The notes below the pieces were generated by a model. The model saw only the letters and a program-made list of their open reading frames with translations. It searched no databases and was not told where the DNA came from. Of a DNA stretch of 16,116 nt, positions 6,863 through 13,280 are shown in pieces. The number at the start of each line of letters is the position of its first letter. The first letter of the stretch is position 1. Made by a program: the position numbers and the translations under genes. Source of the stretch: an uncultured Azohydromonas sp. (GTDB lineage Bacteria > Pseudomonadota > Gammaproteobacteria > Burkholderiales > Burkholderiaceae_C); NCBI RefSeq assembly GCF_937926365.1, contig NZ_CALAOH010000155.1, positions 1 to 16,116 of the forward strand. The letters are read 5' to 3'.

Positions 6863-8398
6863 ATGCGCATTGATGTTTCCTTCGCCGACCGGGTCGGCAT
6901 TGCCCAGGAAATCCTGTTCAAGCTGGCGCAGCGCTCGCTGGACGTGTCGGCGGTGGAGGTGGAGCCGCCGCACCTCTACATCGAGGCGCCGGCGCTGGAC
7001 GCCGCGGGGCTGGAACAGCTGCGCCGCGAGCTGCTGGAGGTGGCGGGCGTCGAGACGGTGGAGGCGCTGGCCATGCTGCCCGGCGTGCGCCGGCGGCTGT
7101 ACCTGGACGCCTTGCTGGCCTCGCAGCAGGACCCGGTGCTGGCGGTCGATGCCGAAGGCGTGATCGTGGTGGCCAATGCGGCGGCGGTGGCCGCCAGCGG
7201 GCTGCCGGAGCAGCGCCTGATCGGGCTGTCGCTGAAGGAGCTCATCGGCGATGCGGCGCTGGTCGAGACGCTGCTGGCCAAGGGCTACCGGCTGGCGCCC
7301 AGCGAGGTGCACATCGCCGGGCAGCCGTTCATGTGCGACAGCGTGGCGCTGCACGAGCCCGGCGGCTCGGTGGCCGGCGCGGTGCTGACGCTGCACGCGC
7401 CGCACCGCATCGGCGAGCGGCTGAGCGCGCTGCAGAACTACAGTGCCGGCGGCTTCGAGTCCATCCTCGGCGAGTCGCCGGCCATCCGGCAACTCAAGCA
7501 GCGCGCAACGCGCATGGCCCAGGTGGACGCGCCACTGCTCATCCATGGCGAGACGGGCACCGGCAAGGAGCTGCTGGCGCATGCCTGCCACGCCGGCAGC
7601 CGGCGGCGCGGCGAGCCCTTCTTCGCGCTCAACTGCGCGGCGCTGCCCGAGAGCCTGGCCGAGAGCGAGCTGTTCGGCTATGCGCCGGGGGCCTTCACCG
7701 GCGCGCTGCGCAGCGGCAAGCCCGGGCTGCTGGAGCTGGCCGACGGCGGGACCGTGTTCCTGGACGAGGTGGGCGAGATGTCGCCCTACCTGCAGGCCAA
7801 GCTGCTGCGCTTCCTCAACGACGGCAGCTTCCGGCGCGTCGGCGGGGACCGCGAGCTCAAGGCCGACGTGCGCATCATCAGCGCCACGCACCGGGCGCTG
7901 GAGCAGATGGTTGCCGCGGGCAACTTCAGGCAGGACCTGCTCTTCCGCCTGGACGTGCTGCACCTGCAGGTGCCGCCGCTGCGCGAGCGCAGGGAGGACA
8001 TCGTGCCGCTGGCCGAGGTGTTCGTGGCCCGCGCCTGCGCCCAGACCGGGCGGCCCACGGCGCGGCTGACGCCGGCCGCGCGCGCCGCGCTGCTGGCCAA
8101 TCCCTGGCCCGGCAACCTGCGCCAGCTGCAGAACGTGATCTTCCGCGCCGTGACCATGAGCGAGGCCGCGGTGATCGACGTGGGCGACCTGGAGCTGGCC
8201 GGCGCCGGAGCCGACCCCGGCGCGCCGGCGCTGGAGGCCGTCGGCACGCTGGAAGAGGCGGTGGCCGGCTACGAAAAGGCGCTGCTGGAGCGGCTGTATC
8301 CGCAGTTCCCGTCCACGCGCAAGCTGGCCGAGCGGCTCGGGGCCTCGCACTCGGCCATCGCGCAGCGGCTGCGCAGGTACGGCATCGGGGCGCGCTAG
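6863..8398 (+). CDS. TyrR/PhhR-family sigma-54-dependent activator (ACT-PAS-AAA+-HTH)
   Basis: A DNA-binding regulator that senses an amino acid and drives sigma-54 transcription. It has 511 residues (E. coli TyrR has 513) and matches TyrR end to end: an ACT domain at about 1-70 (starts MRIDVSFADRVGIAQEIL), a PAS domain at about 78-180 and an AAA+ domain at about 200-430. The C-terminal helix-turn-helix STRKLAERLGASHSAIA (484-500) is almost identical to TyrR. Walker A GETGTGKE lies at 229-236, Walker B around FLDEVGEM (299-306) and GAFTGA at 276-281. E. coli TyrR lacks GAFTGA and works with sigma-70, so this protein resembles Pseudomonas PhhR more. It is divergent from dadA, whose promoter has -24/-12 elements and a TyrR-like box, so alanine catabolism is its likely target; the effector is unknown. 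The ATG is supported by family alignment, although no clear Shine-Dalgarno sequence precedes it. Confidence 0.92.
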   Translation: MRIDVSFADRVGIAQEILFKLAQRSLDVSAVEVEPPHLYIEAPALDAAGLEQLRRELLEVAGVETVEALAMLPGVRRRLYLDALLASQQDPVLAVDAEGVIVVANAAAVAASGLPEQRLIGLSLKELIGDAALVETLLAKGYRLAPSEVHIAGQPFMCDSVALHEPGGSVAGAVLTLHAPHRIGERLSALQNYSAGGFESILGESPAIRQLKQRATRMAQVDAPLLIHGETGTGKELLAHACHAGSRRRGEPFFALNCAALPESLAESELFGYAPGAFTGALRSGKPGLLELADGGTVFLDEVGEMSPYLQAKLLRFLNDGSFRRVGGDRELKADVRIISATHRALEQMVAAGNFRQDLLFRLDVLHLQVPPLRERREDIVPLAEVFVARACAQTGRPTARLTPAARAALLANPWPGNLRQLQNVIFRAVTMSEAAVIDVGDLELAGAGADPGAPALEAVGTLEEAVAGYEKALLERLYPQFPSTRKLAERLGASHSAIAQRLRRYGIGAR

Positions 8399-8402
8399 GC
8401 GG

Positions 8403-9023
8403 TCAGATCTTGCCGCGCTGCTTGAGCCGGCTCAGCGTCTCGGCCGTGAGGTTCAGGTGCGCGGCCAGCTCCTTGCGCGGGATCTGCTCGCTGACCTCGG
8501 GATGCTTGCGCATGAAACGATGCACGCGGCCGGGCGCGTCGAGCAGGTGCAGCGTGATCGTGTGCGCCATGATCTCGCTCATGATGCGCATCACGTGGTA
8601 CTCGAACACCGCCTTGAACTTCGGGTGCCGGTCCATGAACTCGACCCACTTGGGCATCGGCAGCTTGGCCACGCGCCCCTTGTTCACGCCGACGATGCTG
8701 TAGGGCGTGGGCGTGTTCAGCCGCCACGCGGCGTAGCTGGTCTCGATGTCGTTCTGGCCCGCGAAGCGCAGGATCATCTCCTTGGCATCGGCGTTCGTGA
8801 CCACGCGCTTGAGCACGCCGTCGAGGATGAAATACTGCTCCATCTCGTGCACGCCCTGGTGCAGCAGGTAGTCGCCCTTGGCGAAGTCGCGCACTTCGAG
8901 CATCGCCTCCAGCTCGTCGCGCTCAACGTCGCTCATCTCCTTGAGCACGATGTTCTGCCTGAGCTGCACGTGGATGACGTTGCGCTGCCGGTGGTTCTCT
9001 ACGGAGGAAGTCAGAGCAGTCAC
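8403..9023 (-). CDS. Crp/Fnr-family transcriptional regulator, short and cysteine-free
   Basis: A 206-residue regulator with a cyclic-nucleotide-binding-like beta barrel at about 17-125, a dimer helix at about 130-160 and a C-terminal helix-turn-helix (180-206). The recognition helix LTAETLSRL carries E195, S198 and R199, the E-x-x-S-R pattern by which FNR reads TTGAT/TTGAC half-sites. There is no cysteine anywhere, so it cannot hold an FNR-type Fe-S cluster. It may sense another signal or act like FixK/DNR. The protein stops right after the recognition helix (RGKI) and lacks the usual final strands. It starts at a GTG; an in-frame TAA lies two codons upstream, so no longer start is possible. 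It converges on the TyrR-like gene with only 4 bp between stops and is divergent from the PAS-frc unit, which it probably controls through the box at 9060-9073. Confidence 0.9.
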   Translation of the reverse strand: MTALTSSVENHRQRNVIHVQLRQNIVLKEMSDVERDELEAMLEVRDFAKGDYLLHQGVHEMEQYFILDGVLKRVVTNADAKEMILRFAGQNDIETSYAAWRLNTPTPYSIVGVNKGRVAKLPMPKWVEFMDRHPKFKAVFEYHVMRIMSEIMAHTITLHLLDAPGRVHRFMRKHPEVSEQIPRKELAAHLNLTAETLSRLKQRGKI

Positions 9024-9059
9024 TGCTTACCACCCTGGGGTATTTACTGATGGGACCGC

Positions 9060-9073
9060 TTGACCGCAGTCAA
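9060..9073. promoter_or_regulatory. FNR/Crp-family box TTGAC-N4-GTCAA
   Basis: TTGACCGCAGTCAA is a perfect 14-bp inverted repeat of the FNR/FixK/DNR type. Its centre is 41 to 42 bp before a start site predicted from the -10-like TACCAT at 9097-9102 on the + strand, the class II activator position. On the - strand it lies about 43 bp before the regulator's GTG, so it could also govern autoregulation. The neighbouring regulator has the matching E-x-x-S-R recognition helix. Confidence 0.65.
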
Positions 9074-9096
9074 CGGCGAAAAGAAGAGCGGATTTC

Positions 9097-9102
9097 TACC
9101 AT
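9097..9102 (+). promoter_or_regulatory. Candidate -10 element of the PAS-frc2 promoter
   Basis: TACCAT matches four of six bases of TATAAT and stands where a class II Crp/Fnr-dependent promoter would need it relative to the box at 9060-9073. There is no separate -35 element, as expected for an activator-dependent promoter. The 91 bp from 9063 to 9153 hold nothing else recognisable. Confidence 0.35.
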
Positions 9103-9153
9103 AGCTCCCAAGTTGGTTGGACAGCCGTCCATTCACAGCACAGGAGCGTGACG

Positions 9154-9252
9154 ATGACGAGATCTCTGGGCAATAGCTGCGTCATCAACTTCACGCCGAG
9201 CCGGCACGCCGGCAGCGTCGCCACCACCCTCCACGCCGCCGGCGTGGCTTGA
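9154..9252 (+). pseudogene. Internally deleted frc remnant (32 codons), or a small leader ORF derived from it
   Basis: An ATG ORF of 32 codons preceded by AGGAGCG. Its first 14 codons (MTRSLGNSCVINFT) align with the start of frc copy 1 (MTKPLDGIRIIDFT) at 32 of 42 bases, and AGGAGCG is also shared. Its last ten codons including the stop (LHAAGVA end) align with the end of the same gene (FHAVGVV end) at 26 of 30 bases if one extra ACC is allowed. The middle, about 380 codons, is missing, but the reading frame is kept. This is best explained as a former frc that lost its interior. It ends 17 bp before the PAS gene start, so its translation could still influence PAS expression. It is closer to frc copy 1 than to the adjacent copy 2. 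Confidence 0.65.
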
Positions 9253-9269
9253 GCATTGAAGGAGAGGCC

Positions 9270-9713
9270 ATGTCCGCGGTCGATTTCGAACAGCTGGTTC
9301 GGTCCATGGGTGACGCGGTGGTCGTCACGGACGGCAAGGGCGACATCGTCCTGTGGAACGCGGCGGCCACGCGCATCTTCGGCTTCAGCGAGGCCGAGGC
9401 GCTGGGCCGGTCGCTCGACATCATCATTCCCGAGCGCCAGCGCGGCCGCCACTGGGACGGCTACGAGAAGACGATGAGCAGCGGGCAGACGCGCTACGGC
9501 ACCACCTTGCTGCGCGTGCCGGCGCTGCACAAGGACGGCCACACGCTGTCCATCGCCTTCACGGTGGCGCTGCTCAAGGGACCGCAGGGCCAGGTCGAAG
9601 GCGTGGGCGCCATCATCCGCGACGAGACCTCGCGCTTCCAGGACGAGCGCGCGCTGCGCAAGCGCATCACCGAGCTGGAAGCCCGCCTGGCACAGCCCAG
9701 CGGCACCGCCTGA
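9270..9713 (+). CDS. Stand-alone PAS-domain protein
   Basis: A 147-residue cytosolic protein consisting of one PAS domain (about residues 8-120) and a short coiled-coil tail (FQDERALRKRITELEARLAQ, 123-142). Typical PAS features are GDAVVVTDGKGDIVLWN at the start, the FGFSEAEALGRSL helix region and the closing strands ALLKGPQGQVEGVGAIIRDET. No kinase, GGDEF or DNA-binding domain is attached, so it must act on a partner. RHW (60-62) is a possible place to look for a cofactor ligand, but I cannot tell heme from flavin or none. The ATG at 9270 is chosen over an in-frame TTG at 9249 because GAAGGAGAG stands just before it. It is followed 47 bp later by frc copy 2, and the divergent gene is a Crp/Fnr regulator, so a sensory role in oxalate or redox response is likely but inferred. 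Confidence 0.85.
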   Translation: MSAVDFEQLVRSMGDAVVVTDGKGDIVLWNAAATRIFGFSEAEALGRSLDIIIPERQRGRHWDGYEKTMSSGQTRYGTTLLRVPALHKDGHTLSIAFTVALLKGPQGQVEGVGAIIRDETSRFQDERALRKRITELEARLAQPSGTA

Positions 9714-9760
9714 GCGCGACGCACGCGCACCACCGATCGATGCATCAACAGGGGTCACAC

Positions 9761-11008
9761 ATGAGCAAGGCTTTGAGCGGCGTCCGCATCCTGGACTTCA
9801 CGCATGTCCAGTCGGGGCCCACCTGCACCCAGCTCCTGGCTTGGCTGGGCGCCGACGTGATCAAGGTGGAGCGCCCCGGCGAGGGCGACGCCACGCGCGG
9901 CCAGCTGCGCGACATCCCGGGCGTGGACAGCCTCTACTTCACGATGCTCAACCACAACAAGCGCTCGGTGACGCTCAACACCAAGAAGCCCAGGGGCAAG
10001 CAGGTGCTGGAGACGCTGATCAAGCAGTGCGACGTGCTGGTCGAGAACTTCGCGCCCGGCGCGATGGAGCGCATGGGACTGAGCTGGGAGCACATCCATC
10101 AGCTCAACCCGCGCATGATCGTCGCCTCGGTCAAGGGCTTCGGCCCGGGCCGCTACGAAGATTGCAAGGTCTACGAGAACGTGGCGCAGTGCGCTGGCGG
10201 CGCGGCCTCGACCACGGGTTTCGAGGACGGCCCGCCGGTGGTGAGCGGCGCGCAGATCGGCGACAGCGGCACCGGGCTGCACCTGGCGCTGGGCATCCTC
10301 GCCGCGCTGTACCAGCGCACGCACAGCGGGCGCGGCCAGAAGGTGCTGGCTCCCATGCAAGACGCCGTGCTCAACCTGTGCCGCGTGAAGTTGCGCGACC
10401 AGCAGCGCCTGGAGCGCACCGGCTCGCTGCACGAGTACCCGCAGTACCCGGACGGCAAGTTCGGCGATGCCGTGCCGCGCGCCGGCAACGCCTCGGGCGG
10501 CGGGCAGCCGGGCTGGATCCTGCGCTGCAAGGGCTGGGAAACCGACCCCAACGCCTACATCTACTTCATCACGCAGGCCGCGGTGTGGCCGTCGGTGTGC
10601 AAGGTGATCGGCGAGGAGGGCTGGATCACCGACGAGGCCTACGCGACGCCGCAGGCGCGGCTGCTGCACCTCAAGCCCATCTTCGCGCGCATCGAACAGT
10701 GGACCATGACCAAGACCAAGTTCGAGGCCATGGAGATCCTCAACGAGTACGACATCCCCTGCGGCCCCATCCTGTCGATGAAGGAGATCGCCCAGGACCC
10801 GTGGCTGCGCAAGAGCGGCACGGTGGTGGAGGTGGATCACCCCACGCGCGGCAAGCACCTCACGGTGGGCAACCCGATCAAGCTCTCCGACAGCCCGACC
10901 GAGGTCCTGCGCGCGCCGCTGCTGGGCGAGCACACCGAGGAGGTGCTCAGGGAACTGGGCTACGACGCCCACGACCTCGAGGTGCTGAGGGCCGACGGGG
11001 CGATTTGA
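9761..11008 (+). CDS. frc: Formyl-CoA:oxalate CoA-transferase-like protein, copy 2 (class III)
   Basis: A 415-residue class III CoA-transferase that aligns with copy 1 along its whole length. The catalytic Asp is at 168 (IGDSGTG), Gln17 and Tyr138-Glu139 are present, and position 48 is again Gln (TRGQLRD). One residue is deleted around 131-136 relative to copy 1. The glycine loop reads SGGGQ (245-249), so its first glycine is Ser. The most likely reaction is CoA transfer between formyl-CoA and oxalate, but a related acid or CoA donor is possible given the loop change and the absence of a second oxc nearby. The ATG at 9761 follows CAGGGG and gives the family N-terminus MSKALSG. Upstream is a PAS protein, probably co-transcribed. 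A strong palindrome with a T-rich tail lies 38 bp after the stop. Confidence 0.92.
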   Translation: MSKALSGVRILDFTHVQSGPTCTQLLAWLGADVIKVERPGEGDATRGQLRDIPGVDSLYFTMLNHNKRSVTLNTKKPRGKQVLETLIKQCDVLVENFAPGAMERMGLSWEHIHQLNPRMIVASVKGFGPGRYEDCKVYENVAQCAGGAASTTGFEDGPPVVSGAQIGDSGTGLHLALGILAALYQRTHSGRGQKVLAPMQDAVLNLCRVKLRDQQRLERTGSLHEYPQYPDGKFGDAVPRAGNASGGGQPGWILRCKGWETDPNAYIYFITQAAVWPSVCKVIGEEGWITDEAYATPQARLLHLKPIFARIEQWTMTKTKFEAMEILNEYDIPCGPILSMKEIAQDPWLRKSGTVVEVDHPTRGKHLTVGNPIKLSDSPTEVLRAPLLGEHTEEVLRELGYDAHDLEVLRADGAI

Positions 11009-11045
11009 AGCTTGGCCGCGAGCTGACACGCCACGCGGGCTACGC

Positions 11046-11080
11046 CGTCATTCCCGCGCAGAGCCTGCGCGGGAATGACG
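11046..11080. repeat. Perfect 16-bp palindrome, possible terminator of the PAS-frc2 unit
   Basis: Arms 11046-11061 and 11065-11080 are exact inverted copies (CGTCATTCCCGCGCAG and its complement) around the loop AGC. This is a widespread repeat type in Burkholderiales and Neisseria-like genomes (CATTCCCGCG family), so it is probably a dispersed element. It is followed by AGGTTTATTT, so a hairpin at this place could also end transcription of frc copy 2. Confidence 0.75.
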
Positions 11081-11191
11081 AGGTTTATTTGCATCCGGGC
11101 CTCGACGGCACCAACAGCTTTCCTTGCCCCTGATTTGTCCGTGAATGTCCTGCTGCGTTGGACATTCAGGCTCCGTCACGCGCATAAAACC

Positions 11192-11207
11192 ATAAACGCC
11201 CATTTAT
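11192..11207. promoter_or_regulatory. Candidate LysR/CbbR-type operator upstream of the 102-residue gene
   Basis: ATAAA-N6-TTTAT is a perfect 5-bp inverted repeat in an AT-rich island (about 11180-11240) that contrasts with the GC-rich surroundings. Inside it TAA-N8-TTA fits the TNA-N7/8-TNA pattern described for CbbR sites, and a CbbR-like regulator is encoded at 14353-15279. It lies about 90-100 bp before the ATG at 11295. The rest of 11081-11294 shows the ribosome binding site AAGGAG (11283-11288) but no convincing -35/-10 pair. Confidence 0.4.
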
Positions 11208-11294
11208 CGTCAAACCAAAAACAATTAACTGTCCTATATCCACGCAGCTCCCTACAGTGGTTTCGTCCATCCCGATACTGTCAAGGAGAAGGCC

Positions 11295-11603
11295 ATGTTC
11301 AATGACTTGCCGCCGGAATTCCGGACCGAGGAAATCGAGCGCAATGCTTACAACGCGGCGTTTTACGAGCTGGGCCTGCGCTGGTTCTGGGATACCGAAA
11401 CCTATGCCGGCCTGCTGCGCCACAGCGCGGATGCGGACACCCGCATCCGCCACTACCTCCAGACCCGCCAGCCGCACCTGCTGACCGCCTACGAGGCGGA
11501 CTTCCTGGCCCGGGCGATCCAGGAGTGCATGCAGCGGCACAAGCGCTGCGCGCTCCCCCCGTGCGACTGGTCCAAGCTGACCGGTTGCGAGCTCGGCATC
11601 TGA
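11295..11603 (+). CDS. Orphan 102-residue protein with four C-terminal cysteines
   Basis: I do not recognise this family. The protein is soluble-looking and mostly helical, rich in aromatic residues near the start (FYELGLRWFWDTETYAG, 23-39). It has four cysteines, all in the last quarter: C78, C85, C90 and C98, around RHKRCALPPCDWSKLTGC. The spacing does not match a known zinc or Fe-S motif that I can name, but metal binding or disulfides are possible. There is no signal peptide. The ATG has an excellent AAGGAG (11283-11288). It is the first gene of a run with 15-bp, 27-bp and 36-bp gaps to the SucD-like, FAH-family and reductase genes, so it is probably functionally linked to them. Confidence 0.75.
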   Translation: MFNDLPPEFRTEEIERNAYNAAFYELGLRWFWDTETYAGLLRHSADADTRIRHYLQTRQPHLLTAYEADFLARAIQECMQRHKRCALPPCDWSKLTGCELGI

Positions 11604-11618
11604 GAAGGCGGTGCCGCG

Positions 11619-12449
11619 ATGGCCATCCTCGTCAACAAGCACAGCCGCGTGATCCTGCAGGGCGGCGACGACGGCTCCGGGCCGGGCTGCAGCGCCGCCT
11701 GGCGCGCCGGCGGCAGCGCGGGCCGCTCCCGCTTCCACGCCGGCGTGGCCTACGGCGATCCGACCGAGCACCTGCCCGACGGGCTGCCGCTGTTCAACAG
11801 CGTGCGCGAGGCCAAGGCCTGGGCCGCGGCCACCGTCTCGGTGATCTGCGTGCCGCCGGCCCATGCCGCCGGCGCGATCGAGGAGGCCGTGGAGGCCGGC
11901 ATCGGCCTGGTGCTGTGCATGACCGAGGGCGTTCCGGCGCCGGACCTGCGGCGCGTGCAGCACCGGCTCCGTGGCAGCTCCACGCGGCTGCTGGCCGGCT
12001 GCAGCGGCGTGGTCACGCCGGGGGAGATCCACCTCGGCGCGATTCCCGGCCACGGCCTGCAGCGCGGGCGCATCGGCGTGCTGTCCAGCTCGCCCATCCT
12101 GATCAGCCTGGCGGCCACCCAGCTCGCCACCTACGGGCTCGGCGAGTCCACGGTGGTGGCGCTGGGCCACGGCGGCGCCGAAGAAGTGGCCGGCCTGCGG
12201 CCCGTGGAGCTGCTGCGCCTGTTCGAAGCCGATCCCGGCACGGATGCCGTGCTCGTGGCCGGCAGCCTGGGCGCCGATGCGGACACCGAGTGCGCGCACT
12301 GGATCGAACAGTGGATGCGCAAGCCCGTCGTGATGTTCAGGCCCGGCCTGGGTGTGCGGCCCAAGAACGCGAGCGTCACGCGCGATCCCGGCGCGATGGG
12401 CGAGCTCGTCGCCGCGGCCGTACAGCCCGCCTACCTGCCTTTCGACTGA
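11619..12449 (+). CDS. SucD-like CoA-binding protein lacking the phosphohistidine
   Basis: The 276-residue protein follows the layout of succinyl-CoA synthetase alpha subunits (about 290 residues). MAILVNKHSRVILQG at the start matches SILINKDTKVICQG. LPLFNSVREA (57-66), SVICVPPAHAAGAIEEAVEAGI (74-95), MTEGVP (101-106) and SGVVTPGEIHLGAIPGH (129-145) also follow the pattern. Several functional parts differ. The CoA loop GFTGSQGT reads GGDDGSGPG, and the segment MGHAGAI that carries the phosphorylated His reads TRDPGAM (255-260), so the His is Asp256. No sucC-like beta subunit is encoded nearby. It therefore cannot run the normal phospho-His ligase reaction. It may bind an acyl-CoA or serve as a partner of a neighbour. 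It sits 15 bp after the 102-residue gene and 27 bp before the FAH-family gene. Confidence 0.75.
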   Translation: MAILVNKHSRVILQGGDDGSGPGCSAAWRAGGSAGRSRFHAGVAYGDPTEHLPDGLPLFNSVREAKAWAAATVSVICVPPAHAAGAIEEAVEAGIGLVLCMTEGVPAPDLRRVQHRLRGSSTRLLAGCSGVVTPGEIHLGAIPGHGLQRGRIGVLSSSPILISLAATQLATYGLGESTVVALGHGGAEEVAGLRPVELLRLFEADPGTDAVLVAGSLGADADTECAHWIEQWMRKPVVMFRPGLGVRPKNASVTRDPGAMGELVAAAVQPAYLPFD

Positions 12450-12476
12450 ATCCGAACCGAGCTGCGAGGAGCCTTC

Positions 12477-13244
12477 ATGCACACCCTCTGGATCCGCTAC
12501 GAACTCGACGGCCGCCCGGGCTTCGGCCGGCTCGACGGCGAGCGCGTGCACGAGCACGCCGGCGACCTGTTCACCCGCCACGAACCCACCGGGCGCAGCT
12601 TCGCGCTGGCCGACGTGCGCCTGCTCGCGCCCACGCAGCCGAGCAAGGTGGTCGCCATGTGGAACAACTTCGGCGCGCTGCGGGCCAAGCTCGGCCTGGG
12701 GCTGCCCGAGGAGCCGCTGTACCTGCTGAAGTCGCCCAACTCGTGGTCGGCGCACGGGGAGCCCATCGCCGTGCCGCGCTGCGGCGGCAAGGTGGTGTTC
12801 GAGGGCGAGCTGGGCATCGTCATCGGCCGCCGCTGCAGCGGCGCCAGCGAGGCGCAGGCCCTGGAGGCCGTCTTTGGCTACACCTGCGCCAACGACGTGA
12901 CGCAGGCCGAGATCCTCAACCGCGACGCCTCCTTCGCCCAATGGACGCGCGCCAAGGGCTTCGACACCTTCTGCCCCATGGGGCCGGCCATCGCCACCGG
13001 GCTGGATCCGCAGTCGCTGCGCGTGCGCACGCTGCTCGACGGCCAGGTGCGCCAGGACTACCCCATCAGCGACATGACCTTCCCCGTGCCGCGCCTGGTG
13101 AGCCTGATCTCGCAGGACATGACCCTGCTGCCCGGCGACGTGATCCTGTGCGGCACCTCGGTGGGCGTGGGCTCCATGAAGCCCGGCAGCCTGGTCGAAG
13201 TCGAGATCGAGGGCATCGGCCGACTCGGCAACCGCCTGGGCTGA
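12477..13244 (+). CDS. Fumarylacetoacetate hydrolase (FAH) family protein
   Basis: A 255-residue cytosolic enzyme of the FAH superfamily, whose members hydrolyse, decarboxylate or isomerise 2-oxo acids with an Mg ion. The metal-binding acidic residues are visible: E109 and E111 in VVFEGELGIVIG and D140 in CANDVTQAE. Also present are KSPNS (85-89), GFDTFCPMGPAI and the C-terminal ILCGTSVGVGSMKPGS. The size and motifs fit the HpcE/FAHD1 branch (oxaloacetate or acylpyruvate decarboxylation or hydrolysis, or 2-oxoheptadioate-type isomerisation) better than true fumarylacetoacetase, which is about 420 residues. No tyrosine-degradation genes accompany it, so the substrate is open. The ATG at 12477 follows GCGAGGAGCC. 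It belongs to the 11295-14303 run. Confidence 0.9.
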   Translation: MHTLWIRYELDGRPGFGRLDGERVHEHAGDLFTRHEPTGRSFALADVRLLAPTQPSKVVAMWNNFGALRAKLGLGLPEEPLYLLKSPNSWSAHGEPIAVPRCGGKVVFEGELGIVIGRRCSGASEAQALEAVFGYTCANDVTQAEILNRDASFAQWTRAKGFDTFCPMGPAIATGLDPQSLRVRTLLDGQVRQDYPISDMTFPVPRLVSLISQDMTLLPGDVILCGTSVGVGSMKPGSLVEVEIEGIGRLGNRLG

Positions 13245-13280
13245 AGCCGGGCCCCAGATTCCAACCACAGGAGCTTGTTC

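Noticed and set aside
9249..9269. TTG start for the PAS protein seven codons upstream
   Set aside because: The ATG at 9270 has a strong GAAGGAGAG directly before it, while the TTG has none and overlaps the frc remnant stop.
11231..11258. Sigma-70 promoter (TATATC or TACAGT as -10) before the 102-residue gene
   Set aside because: Neither candidate -10 has an acceptable -35 at 16-18 bp; an activator-dependent promoter is likelier but cannot be placed.
13275..13280. TTG start for the PanE-like protein
   Set aside because: The ATG at 13281 has the better ribosome binding site spacing and gives the normal MKIAIIGAG start.
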